This document shows positions 1-6,473 of a stretch of 10,360 nucleotides of DNA, one piece after another. Under the pieces are notes generated by a model. That model ran no database searches and had not been told where the DNA came from. It saw only the letters and a list, made by a program, of their open reading frames with translations. The stretch comes from Noviherbaspirillum_A sp963522035 (GTDB lineage Bacteria > Pseudomonadota > Gammaproteobacteria > Burkholderiales > Burkholderiaceae_D). The translations under genes were made by a program, and so were the position numbers. The stretch is from contig CAUQYP010000157.1 in NCBI GenBank assembly GCA_963522035.1, forward strand, positions 1-10,360, given 5' to 3'. Every line of letters starts with the position of its first letter. Position 1 is the first letter of the stretch.

Positions 1-53
1 GCAACTGCAACTGCAACTGCAACTGCAACTGCAACTGCAACTGCAACTGCAAC
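1..53. repeat. GCAACT hexamer tandem array
   Basis: Eight perfect head-to-tail copies of GCAACT occupy positions 1-48, followed by a partial copy. The array runs off the left edge, so its true length is unknown. Read on the minus strand it is the distal tail (AGTTGC units) of the composite repeat that follows the gene ending at 149. Perfect hexamer arrays of this kind change length by replication slippage; that is general knowledge and was not observed here. Confidence 0.95.
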
Positions 54-151
54 GGTCGCTGCGCGGGGCAATTGCAACGGCAACTGTCGCTGCGCGGAGC
101 AAGCAATATCGCTTACAGGCCGGCTGGTCAAATCAACACGAAACTGCTCTA
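1..151 (-). repeat. Composite 3'-flanking repeat, left copy
   Basis: Read on the minus strand this element starts at the TAG stop of the upstream gene and continues as TAGAGCAGTTTCGTG, then AGCCGGCCTGTAAGCGA, then two blocks beginning CGCGCAGCGAC (plus-strand 81-97 and 50-66), each running into GTTGC-type hexamers. A second copy lies at 10235-10360 on the plus strand. The two cores match over about 75 bases with only a few differences, mostly C/T or A/G changes, and one single-base gap. Both copies sit just downstream of a gene and point the same way relative to it. Its function is unknown. It could be a dispersed intergenic repeat, a 3'-UTR or terminator element, or a protein-binding array. 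Confidence 0.85.
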
Positions 152-514
152 ACGGCCCGTCGCGTCGATGTCGGCCAGCGACTCCTGCCCACGCTGCGTG
201 ATCTCGAACCCGCCCGGCGCGTCGGCCGGCGCGATGTGTCCCTTCTTCTGCAGGAAACCGGCAACGTCGGCGTCGAGCGCAACCGCCGCGCCTGACGCCA
301 CTGCGCGCAAGGCATCGACGCAGCGCTTGAGGAACAGCGTCTGCTGGCCCTTTTCGGTCAGCGCCAGCCGGTTGTCCTTGCCATAGGCCATGAACTTCAG
401 TCCTGTCAGGCGCTTGGTGTTGCGGGCCACGCAGGCGCTGACGCGCTCCTGCTTCTTGCCCTGGGCGACCTGCCGCAGGGCGTCGTATTCGTCGGAGGTT
501 AAGCGGTCGTTCAA
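149..514 (-). CDS. Small uncharacterised protein downstream of fahA
   Basis: I do not recognise a named function. The open frame continues upstream into fahA, but the likely start is the TTG at 514, preceded by GGAA five bases upstream, giving 121 residues beginning (M)NDRLTSDEYDALRQ. The protein is soluble-looking, with no membrane segment or signal peptide. Two segments resemble the recognition-wing pattern of winged-helix proteins: RLALTEKGQQTL around residues 49-60 and FEITQRGQESL around 102-112. A tandem or divided winged-helix fold is therefore possible, but this is inference only. It lies 68 bases after the fahA stop on the same strand and could be the third gene of the hmgA-fahA transcript. 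Its TAG stop is also the first matching base triplet of the composite repeat. Confidence 0.7.
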   Translation of the reverse strand: MNDRLTSDEYDALRQVAQGKKQERVSACVARNTKRLTGLKFMAYGKDNRLALTEKGQQTLFLKRCVDALRAVASGAAVALDADVAGFLQKKGHIAPADAPGGFEITQRGQESLADIDATGR

Positions 515-582
515 TGCGGTTCCAGTGTGTTCGGGTTGGGTAGCCGCGCAGTCTACCAGCACGCGGCCCCGCAAGCCGCCTG

Positions 583-1863
583 CTACACCGGCAGCGCCGG
601 CAGCACCACGCCGCTGCAGTGCCCGAAGCCTACCCGGTAACCGTCGCCCTGGCACCAGCCGCGCAGGTCGAGCTCGTCGCCGTCCTCGATGAAGGCGCGC
701 TTCTCGCCGGTTTCCAGCGTGATCGGCTCGCGGCCGTTGAAGGTCATCTCCAGCAGGGACCCGAGCGAGTCCGGCGTCGGGCCGCTGATGGTGCCGGAAC
801 CCATCAGGTCGCCGACCCGCGTATTGCAGCCGGACGCCGTGTGATGCACCAGCTGCTGCGCCATGGTCCAGTACATGTACTTGAAGTTGGTATGGCAGAG
901 GCGGCTGGACCGGTCCGCGCCCTGCGGCCTGATCCAGGCTTCGAGTTCGATGTCGAACGCATGCGGGCCGTCATGCCGCAGGTAGGACAGCGGCTCCGGC
1001 GTCTGCTCGGGCTGGGCGGTGCGGAACGGCTCCAGCGCCGCCATCGGCACGATCCACGGCGAAATGGTGGTGGCGAAGGTCTTGGCATTGAACGGGCCCA
1101 GCGGCACATATTCCCAGGCCTGCAGGTCGCGTGCGCTCCAGTCGTTGAGCAGCACCATGCCGAAAATGCGCTGCTCTGCCTCATTGCACGGCACCGGTTC
1201 GGCCAGGCCATTCGGCACGCCGACGATGAAGCCGACTTCCAGCTCGATGTCGAGCTTGCGGCAGGCGCCGTAGACCGGGCGTTCCTGGTCCGGCAGCTTG
1301 GTCTGGCCGTTGGGACGACGCACCGGCGTGCCGCTGGCCACAACCGAAGAGGCGCGGCCGTTGTAGCCGATCGGAAGCTCGGACCAGTTCGGCAGCAAGG
1401 CGTTTTTCGGGTCGCGGAACAGCATGCCGACATTGGTCGCATGTTCCTTCGACGAATAGAAGTCGGTATAGCCGGGGACGTCGACCGGCAGCAGCATAGT
1501 GGCGTTTGCCTGCGCCACCAGCGCACGGCCGCACAGGTCCGCATCGGACTGCAGCGCCTGGTCTGCGCCCGACAACAGCGCGGTCAGTCGCTCGCGCACG
1601 CTGCGCCACGCATCCGGCCCCAGCGCAATGAAGTCGTTCAGGCGCGGCTGTGCGAACACGGCGGCTGCGCACGGCAGCAACCCTGCCCCGGCCAGCGCGG
1701 AGAGATCGACAATACGGTCGCCGATTGCCACGCCTGCCCGTGGCGGAGAACCCGCGGTCTGGAAAATGCCATAGGGCAGGTTCTGGATCGGGAACTCGCA
1801 GTCGGGCTGGTTCTCGCTTTGCACCCAGCTTTGCAGCGTGGTCGTCGTATTCACTTGATTCAT
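583..1863 (-). CDS. fahA: Fumarylacetoacetase (fumarylacetoacetate hydrolase)
   Basis: The enzyme hydrolyses 4-fumarylacetoacetate to fumarate and acetoacetate, the last step of tyrosine/homogentisate catabolism in the cytoplasm. The 426-residue product matches the full length of the family. It has the N-terminal SH3-like part followed by the catalytic FAH fold. Visible active-site landmarks are DFYSSKEHATNVG (Asp134, catalytic His141), Arg150, the LDIELE metal ligands Glu207 and Glu209, NDWSARD with Asp241, Lys261 in GPFNAKTF, and the GSGT segment at 356-358. The frame is open further upstream, but the start at 1863 has a good GGAG six bases before it and overlaps the hmgA stop as ATGA, which indicates translational coupling. 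No key residue is missing. Confidence 0.97.
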   Translation of the reverse strand: MNQVNTTTTLQSWVQSENQPDCEFPIQNLPYGIFQTAGSPPRAGVAIGDRIVDLSALAGAGLLPCAAAVFAQPRLNDFIALGPDAWRSVRERLTALLSGADQALQSDADLCGRALVAQANATMLLPVDVPGYTDFYSSKEHATNVGMLFRDPKNALLPNWSELPIGYNGRASSVVASGTPVRRPNGQTKLPDQERPVYGACRKLDIELEVGFIVGVPNGLAEPVPCNEAEQRIFGMVLLNDWSARDLQAWEYVPLGPFNAKTFATTISPWIVPMAALEPFRTAQPEQTPEPLSYLRHDGPHAFDIELEAWIRPQGADRSSRLCHTNFKYMYWTMAQQLVHHTASGCNTRVGDLMGSGTISGPTPDSLGSLLEMTFNGREPITLETGEKRAFIEDGDELDLRGWCQGDGYRVGFGHCSGVVLPALPV

Positions 1864-3182
1864 CTTGTCTCCGGATTGAAATTTTTTGCCAAATCTTGCC
1901 AGCATTGAAAGTAGGTGCTTTGCAGCTGCGATGTCTCCAGCGCGAACCGGGTCGGCTTGATGATGGCCGGCGTCTCGAACATGAAGGCCATGGTGTCGGC
2001 GACCTTGCCCGGCCGGCTGGTGTCGGCCGCGCTGGCCTTGGCGAAGGTCCCTGCGTCCGGCCCGTGGCCCGACATGCAGTTATGCAGGCTGGCGCCGCCG
2101 GGCACGAAGCCTTCGGCCTTGGCGTCGTAGGCCCCGTGGATCAGGCCCATGAACTCGCTGGCCACGTTGCGGTGGAACCAGGGCGGGCGGAAGGTGTTTT
2201 CGGCGGCCAGCCAGCGCGGCGGGAAGATCACGAAGTCGATGCTGTCTACGCCTGGCGTGTCGCTTGGCGACTGCAGCACCAGGAAGATGGACGGGTCCGG
2301 GTGGTCGTAGCTGATCGAGCCGATGGCGTTGAAACGGCGCAGGTCATATTTGTACGGCGCGTAATTGCCGTGCCAGGCCACCACGTCCAGCGGCGAATGG
2401 CCGATGCGAGCGCTCCACAGCCGGCCGCTGAACTTCGCCACCAGCTCGAAGTCCCCTTCCACGTCCTCGTAGCGGGCAGCCGGCGTCAGGAAGTCGCGCG
2501 GATTGGCCAGGCCGTTGGAGCCGATCACGCCGAGGTCGGGCAGACGGAACAGCGCGCCGAAGTTTTCGCAGATATAGCCGCGCGCCTCGCCGTCCGGCAG
2601 GTCGACGCGAAAGCGCACGCCGCGTGGAATCACCGCGATTTCCTGCGGCTCGACCGTAATGCGGCCAAGCTCGGTGTCGATCTGCAGCCGGCCAAGCTGC
2701 GGCACGATCAGCAGCTCGCCGTCGGCGTTATAGAAAAACCGCTGCGCCATCGACTGGTTGGCCGCATACAGGTGGATCGCGCAACCGTGAAGGCTGTCCG
2801 GCGCACCGTTGCCGGCCATGGTGGTCCAGCCGTCGATAAAGTCGGTTGGCCCGGCCGGCATCGGCAGCGGGTCCCAGCGCAACTGGTTGGGCGGCGTCGG
2901 CGGCACGGTTGAAAAGTCCGACACGATGGCGTTGGACTCCACCAGCTTAAACGGCAGGTGGACCGCCGCCGGCCGGATGCGGTACAGCCAGGAGCGGCGG
3001 TTGTGGCTGCGCGGCGCGGTGAAGGCTGTGCCGGAAATCTGCTCGGCGTACAGGCCGTAGGGTGCGCGCTGCGGTGAATTTTGTCCGACCGGCAGCGCGC
3101 CTTCCAGTGCCTCGGTCGCGAACTCGTTGCCAAAGCCGGACAGGTAGGACGCGTCGGCAGGCGGGCGGATTGCTTGGTTCAT
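1860..3182 (-). CDS. hmgA: Homogentisate 1,2-dioxygenase
   Basis: This Fe(II) ring-cleaving dioxygenase converts homogentisate to maleylacetoacetate, the central step of phenylalanine/tyrosine breakdown. The product is about 440 residues, the family's usual length, and carries the hallmark LSGFGNEFATEALEGALP near the N-terminus. The iron ligands are in FRPPWFHRNVASEF (His337, Glu343) and SGHGPDAGTF (His373). The proton-relay histidine is His294 in YDHPDPSIF. Numbering is from the start chosen here. Two in-frame ATGs are possible. The one at 3191 has no Shine-Dalgarno, while the one at 3182 has GGATGG five bases upstream, so I chose 3182 (the alternative adds three residues). It ends in an ATGA overlap with fahA and is divergent from a LysR gene, its probable regulator. 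Confidence 0.97.
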   Translation of the reverse strand: MNQAIRPPADASYLSGFGNEFATEALEGALPVGQNSPQRAPYGLYAEQISGTAFTAPRSHNRRSWLYRIRPAAVHLPFKLVESNAIVSDFSTVPPTPPNQLRWDPLPMPAGPTDFIDGWTTMAGNGAPDSLHGCAIHLYAANQSMAQRFFYNADGELLIVPQLGRLQIDTELGRITVEPQEIAVIPRGVRFRVDLPDGEARGYICENFGALFRLPDLGVIGSNGLANPRDFLTPAARYEDVEGDFELVAKFSGRLWSARIGHSPLDVVAWHGNYAPYKYDLRRFNAIGSISYDHPDPSIFLVLQSPSDTPGVDSIDFVIFPPRWLAAENTFRPPWFHRNVASEFMGLIHGAYDAKAEGFVPGGASLHNCMSGHGPDAGTFAKASAADTSRPGKVADTMAFMFETPAIIKPTRFALETSQLQSTYFQCWQDLAKNFNPETR

Positions 3183-3215
3183 CGTTGCCATCCATGTAAG
3201 AGAGCAGAAAGCGCC

Positions 3216-3245
3216 ACTATAGGCAGGTTGCCCATCCTTTAAAAT
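3216..3245. promoter_or_regulatory. Divergent promoter region hmgA / lysR with dyad
   Basis: On the minus strand TATAGT (3221-3216) is a plausible -10 for hmgA, with only a poor -35 (TTTTAA, 3244-3239), as is common for LysR-activated promoters. On the plus strand TAAAAT (3240-3245) could be the -10 of the regulator gene. Between and overlapping them, 3219-3235 is an interrupted dyad: AT, one unmatched base, GGCA, spacer GGT, TGCC, one unmatched base, AT. It does not fit T-N11-A exactly. The site is a candidate binding site for the divergent LysR protein; this is inference from position and symmetry. Confidence 0.4.
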
Positions 3246-3266
3246 AACAAACTCTCAATGGCGGGT

Positions 3267-3281
3267 ATTGACCGGATCAAT
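3267..3281. promoter_or_regulatory. Candidate LysR box (T-N11-A dyad) at the regulator's start
   Basis: ATTGA-CCGGA-TCAAT is a perfect inverted repeat with a 5-base spacer and includes a T-N11-A (T3268, A3280), the standard LysR-family recognition layout. It ends one base before the start codon of the LysR gene and covers its ribosome-binding region, so binding here would most naturally give autorepression. Binding by this particular protein is inferred. Confidence 0.45.
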
Positions 3282-3282
3282 A

Positions 3283-4194
3283 ATGCGGGAACTCAAGGAT
3301 ATCGATCTCAACCTGATGGTGGTGTTCCAGCAGATGTACCAGTCGCGTCATGTTTCCCAGGTAGCCAGGCAGCTGGGCGTCTCGCAGCCGACGGTGAGCA
3401 GCGCGCTGGCCCGCCTGCGCCGCACGTTCAACGACGCGCTGTTCGTGCGCACCGCGCAAGGCATGCAGCCGACGCCGTATGCAGAACGCCTTTACGCGCC
3501 CCTCGCGCAGGCGCTCGCCGGCATGACCGAGGCGCTGAACCAGCAGGAACATTTTGATGCGGCCACGAGCGAGCGGCGCTTTGTCATTGCGATGACGGAC
3601 GTCGGCGAAATGTATTTCATGCCGGCGCTGATTGCGCATTGCATGAGCGTCGCTCCCGGCATCGGCGTGCGCTCGATACGGGCAAGCGCGTCGAACTGGC
3701 AGGAAGGCATGGAGACCGGACAGATCGACCTGGCAATCGGCGCATTCACCGACGTGGCCGAAAGCCTGTTCCACCGGCGCCTGTTCAGCCAGCACTATGT
3801 CACCATGTTCCGCCAGGGCCACCGCTTCGACGGCCGCAAGGTCGGCCTGAAGGAATTCCTGGGTGCGCAGCACCTGTTCGTCACTTCGCGCGAAAGTCCG
3901 TACGACCAGATCAACGCGCGCCTGGAAAAGGCCGGCGTTACGCGCTCGGTCAATTTCCAGGTGCCCCACTTCACCGCCGTGCCTTATATCGTCGGCAGCA
4001 CCGACATGGTGGTCACCGTGCCGGCCTTGCTGGCCGAGCAGGCCTGCAAGCCCTTCGGTTTGTCCACGATCCAGCCGCCGCTGCCACTCCCGGCGCTGCA
4101 CACCAGCGTGTTCTGGCATCGTCGTTATAACGAGGACAGTGGAAACCAGTGGCTGCGCGGGGTGGTGGCGGCGTGTTTTGGGGCGGTGCCGTAG
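3283..4194 (+). CDS. LysR-type transcriptional regulator, likely of hmgA-fahA
   Basis: The 303-residue protein has the LysR layout. An N-terminal helix-turn-helix (about 18-60, with ARQLGVSQPTVSSALARLRR and LFVRTAQGMQPTP) is followed by a two-lobed periplasmic-binding-protein-like effector domain (about 95-300). The DIDLNLMVVFQQMY opening and the GMQPTPYAE segment resemble the NodD/PcpR-like branch, whose members often control aromatic catabolism. The frame extends upstream to a TTG at 3268, but the ATG at 3283 gives the canonical MRELKDIDLNL start. Divergence from hmgA across a short intergenic dyad is the usual arrangement for a LysR regulator of its neighbour. The inducer, probably homogentisate or a related compound, is inferred from context only. 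Confidence 0.93.
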   Translation: MRELKDIDLNLMVVFQQMYQSRHVSQVARQLGVSQPTVSSALARLRRTFNDALFVRTAQGMQPTPYAERLYAPLAQALAGMTEALNQQEHFDAATSERRFVIAMTDVGEMYFMPALIAHCMSVAPGIGVRSIRASASNWQEGMETGQIDLAIGAFTDVAESLFHRRLFSQHYVTMFRQGHRFDGRKVGLKEFLGAQHLFVTSRESPYDQINARLEKAGVTRSVNFQVPHFTAVPYIVGSTDMVVTVPALLAEQACKPFGLSTIQPPLPLPALHTSVFWHRRYNEDSGNQWLRGVVAACFGAVP

Positions 4195-4289
4195 CGCTGC
4201 GAGAAATGCGCGATGCACGAAGACGCCAGGCTGGAAGAGTCCACAAAAAAAAATGAACGAGAGATAGCGCTTTTCAGATATCGGCAACC

Positions 4290-4328
4290 TTGCATGGTTA
4301 GGCCAGGCTACCTACAATGCTATCATTG
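4290..4328 (+). promoter_or_regulatory. Promoter and operator-like dyad of the first toxin-antitoxin pair
   Basis: TTGCAT (4290-4295), a 17-base spacer and TACAAT (4313-4318) make a reasonable sigma-70 promoter just upstream of the antitoxin gene. CAATG-CTAT-CATTG (4315-4328) is a perfect inverted repeat overlapping the -10, followed by the overlapping 8-bp palindrome ATTGCAAT (4325-4332). Ribbon-helix-helix antitoxins of the VapB/FitA type repress their own operon at such dyads. That is family knowledge, and binding here is inferred. Confidence 0.5.
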
Positions 4329-4349
4329 CAATCACTATCGGAGAGCGTG

Positions 4350-4595
4350 ATGGCCACTAACTTAGTCGTACGCAATATTGATGAAGAACTCGCGCAGGCA
4401 TTGAAGGAGCGTGCAGCCCTGCACGGGCGTAGCGCCGAGGCCGAACATCGGGAAATCTTGCGAATGGCATTGCAACGTCCACGTCGCCGCTCCTTTCTGG
4501 AAGTTCTCTCGACGATTCCCGACGTTGGAGAAGATTCTGACTTTGACCGGCATTCGCTTGATAATTCGCCTGATAAACAGCGACAAGAGCGCTAA
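4350..4595 (+). CDS. VapB/FitA-type ribbon-helix-helix antitoxin
   Basis: The 81-residue protein begins MATNLVVRNIDEELAQAL, the beta strand and first helix of a FitA-like ribbon-helix-helix DNA-binding domain, followed by LKERAALHGRSAEAEHREIL (about residues 18-37), characteristic of this antitoxin group. The charged C-terminal half (about 48-81), with FLEVLSTIPDVGEDSDFDR, would wrap the toxin and block its active site. The start at 4350 is supported by GGAG six bases upstream; the open frame to 4317 has no ribosome-binding site. The stop overlaps the toxin start as TAATG, so the two are translationally coupled. It is likely to autorepress the operon at the dyad just upstream. Confidence 0.9.
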   Translation: MATNLVVRNIDEELAQALKERAALHGRSAEAEHREILRMALQRPRRRSFLEVLSTIPDVGEDSDFDRHSLDNSPDKQRQER

Positions 4596-5014
4596 TGCTG
4601 TACCTGTTGGACACAAATATACTTAGCGAGATTCGGAAGCGAAAACGCGCCAATCAAGGAGTCGTCGAGTTCTTCGTTTCCACGGATCCAGAGTCCGTTT
4701 ATCTGCCCGTCCAGGTTATTGGAGAAATCAGATCAGGCATTGACGGCTTACGCCCCCGGGATCCGACGCAGGCCGCAGCGCTTGAGACTTGGCTTAACCT
4801 TGTCCTTCACGAGTACTCGGATCGGATCCTGCTATTCGATATCGAATGCGCGCTCGTCTGGGGACGACTTATTGCCGGACAAAACCAACATCCCATTGAC
4901 AAGCAAATTGCCGCAATTGCATTGGTTCATGATCTGGTTGTCGTAACCAACAACACGAAGGACTTCATGCCATGCGGGGTCAGAACATTGAATCCCTTCT
5001 TCATCACTACATGA
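4595..5014 (+). CDS. VapC/FitB-type PIN-domain toxin
   Basis: The 139-residue protein is a complete PIN-domain ribonuclease of the VapC/FitB group. MLYLLDTNILSE carries the first metal ligand (Asp6). VIGEIRSGI gives Glu44, PIDKQIAAIA gives Asp102, and TNNTKDF gives Asp123, so the Mg2+-binding acidic cluster appears complete. The C-terminal CGVRTLNPF motif is typical of FitB-like members, where it follows the last catalytic strand. Family members cleave tRNA or other RNA when freed from the antitoxin; the target here is unknown. Its start shares one base with the antitoxin stop. The gene looks intact. Confidence 0.92.
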   Translation: MLYLLDTNILSEIRKRKRANQGVVEFFVSTDPESVYLPVQVIGEIRSGIDGLRPRDPTQAAALETWLNLVLHEYSDRILLFDIECALVWGRLIAGQNQHPIDKQIAAIALVHDLVVVTNNTKDFMPCGVRTLNPFFITT

Positions 5015-5164
5015 ATAATAAGGTTTAAATAAAATTCTGCTAAAACAGCATCAGGCGAGATCGGCCAACCGCGAGATTTTGTATAACGAGATGTATTAAA
5101 GGAGCCTCATCACACAAAGCTGAATCTGCAGGTGCTGGTCTTATGATTTTTAGTGGAGCCAGCC

Positions 5165-5465
5165 ATGCGCGAGGAGTGGGCAGCGCATGAGTTGGCAGGG
5201 ATCGATTCAGGCGACGCCCGGCTTAACAAGCATTCCGTCACGTAACTGGTATCGTTGCCGGTGGGAAGTGGAAATCTTCTTTGATGTGCTCAGGTACGGC
5301 TGCAAGATCGAAGCACTACAGCTGTCGAGTATCGAGCGGCTGCAACTGGCCTTGGCGCCGTTCATGTTCATCGCCTGGCGTGTTCAGATGCTCATGCGCC
5401 CGCGGACCTGCCTGGAGATGGATTGTGAAGTGAGGTTCGAGCGTGACGCGTGGCAGCCGGCCTAA
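5165..5465 (+). pseudogene. IS4-family (Tn5-like) transposase remnant with internal deletion
   Basis: Two pieces of one transposase lie next to each other in different frames. At 5165-5242, after a good GGAG ribosome-binding site, is the N-terminal DNA-binding segment MREEWAAHELAGIDSGDARL, ending in TAA at 5243. From about 5246 another frame encodes the C-terminal catalytic end: YRCRWEVEIFFDVLRYGCK, then IEALQLSSIERLQ and DCEVRFERDAW, stopping at 5465. The YREK signature is visible as Tyr, Arg, Glu and then Arg in place of Lys. The middle of the protein, with the first two catalytic aspartates, is missing (roughly 300 residues by family length), and the usual C-terminal tail is absent. It cannot be active. 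No terminal inverted repeats or target duplications could be assigned. The 150 bases before it are AT-rich with no gene. Confidence 0.85.
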
Positions 5466-6361
5466 GTCGTGGTTGTTTTCAATCGGTGTTCCGCGAGCAC
5501 ATCCGCAATGACACCAAAGGCGTGGTGAGAAGTGATTGCATTGTTGGCAGTCATGCCGGATGCGATAATTGCAGCCTTCCACAGGGCCCAGGCGCGAGCA
5601 CGAGCCCAGGTGCCTTTATCGAGCGCGAGCGCTGTCCGGAACATTCTTCGACTTTTGCCCGCAAAAGAAGTCCATGAGATCGCCAGGTCGCAAGCCGGAT
5701 CGCCAACCGCCATTTGGCCAAAATCGATCACGGCATTCAATCGCCCATGATCTACAAGCAAATTCCCGGCGCTTACGTCACCATGTATCCAGACTGGCGG
5801 TTCTTCCCAGGAACTGTCCAGTGCCGCACCCCAGAGTGCCGTTGCGGTGTTGGTATCGATTTTTCCATGTAGCCTGGAAATTGCTTCTCTCGCCTGCGTA
5901 CTGTAAATGGATAGCGAACCGCCGCGGTAAAAATTGTGTGGGCCAGGGCACGGTCCATTTAATGGATCGACGCGTTGGAGCGCAATCAGAAATCGAGCCA
6001 GTGTGCTTGCAAATTCGCTTGCATTATTAATGCGCGTCGAATCGGCAGCAACTCCGGAAAGCCAGCGATAGACAGACCATTTCCATGGATAGCCGCAAGC
6101 CGGCTCCCCAATTGCCAGTGGCACTGGAATGTGAAGTGGCAGCAACGGGGCAAGCCTGGGTAACCAGCGATGCTCGGTCAGTACCTGACCCGAGTACTCT
6201 GCAGCATTTGGCAAACGTACCGACATTTGATCTCCCAAGTGGAATGTCCTGTTATCCCACCCGCTCGCTGCAACGCTGCGCACCGTGAGATTGCTCCACT
6301 GCGGAAACTGCTCTGCTACCAAAGTGCGCACCAGCGTCTCGTCAATGTTTACGTTTGACAA
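5462..6361 (-). CDS. APH-family small-molecule phosphotransferase
   Basis: The 299-residue protein is an aminoglycoside-phosphotransferase/choline-kinase-like enzyme. The nucleotide-binding N-lobe (about 1-100) includes GWDNRTFHLG and the SVRLPNA strand with a kinase-type beta sheet. The catalytic loop is IHGDVSAGNLL (His193, Asp195, Asn200), followed by the metal-binding VIDFG (Asp213). The GPHNFYRGG segment at 140-148 is typical of chromosomal members annotated generically as aminoglycoside phosphotransferase family. The substrate is unknown, and drug resistance should not be assumed. No ATG fits: the start is a TTG at 6361 with a strong GGGAG five bases upstream. Its TAG stop overlaps the TAA of the transposase remnant, so the threonine-rich C-terminus may have been altered when the mobile element was deleted. 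Confidence 0.88.
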   Translation of the reverse strand: MSNVNIDETLVRTLVAEQFPQWSNLTVRSVAASGWDNRTFHLGDQMSVRLPNAAEYSGQVLTEHRWLPRLAPLLPLHIPVPLAIGEPACGYPWKWSVYRWLSGVAADSTRINNASEFASTLARFLIALQRVDPLNGPCPGPHNFYRGGSLSIYSTQAREAISRLHGKIDTNTATALWGAALDSSWEEPPVWIHGDVSAGNLLVDHGRLNAVIDFGQMAVGDPACDLAISWTSFAGKSRRMFRTALALDKGTWARARAWALWKAAIIASGMTANNAITSHHAFGVIADVLAEHRLKTTTT

Positions 6362-6413
6362 CCTGACTCCCTCTTATTTCAGGCTTTGTTTTCTATTATG
6401 GCGCTGCAAAGCT

Positions 6414-6442
6414 GCGACAGGACCATGACGGCACGCTAGAAT
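6414..6442 (+). promoter_or_regulatory. Candidate promoter of the second toxin-antitoxin pair
   Basis: GCGACA (6414-6419), a 17-base spacer and TAGAAT (6437-6442) match the sigma-70 consensus at four and five of six positions and end about 30 bases before the antitoxin start. The same 112-base intergenic region must also hold the divergent promoter of the phosphotransferase gene. CATAAT on the minus strand (6401-6396) is a possible -10 for it, without a good -35. Confidence 0.35.
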
Positions 6443-6473
6443 CCCACAACGAATGTCTACGGGAAAAGAGCAA

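Noticed and set aside
1..100. CRISPR array
   Set aside because: The repeats are contiguous 6-base units with no unique spacers, and no cas genes are nearby.
563..579. Terminator after fahA
   Set aside because: GCGGC/GCCGC can pair over only 5 bp and no U-run follows, so it is too weak to separate fahA from the next gene.
619..1908. Long plus-strand open frame opposite fahA
   Set aside because: It is the antisense shadow of a gene whose catalytic residues are all readable on the minus strand. GC-rich codon bias keeps the opposite frame free of stops.
1650..2912. Plus-strand open frame opposite hmgA
   Set aside because: Antisense shadow of hmgA with no recognisable protein pattern. It crosses the hmgA-fahA boundary.
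3277..4287. Minus-strand open frame opposite the LysR gene
   Set aside because: Composition is arginine/histidine-rich and motif-free, while the plus strand has a full LysR protein.
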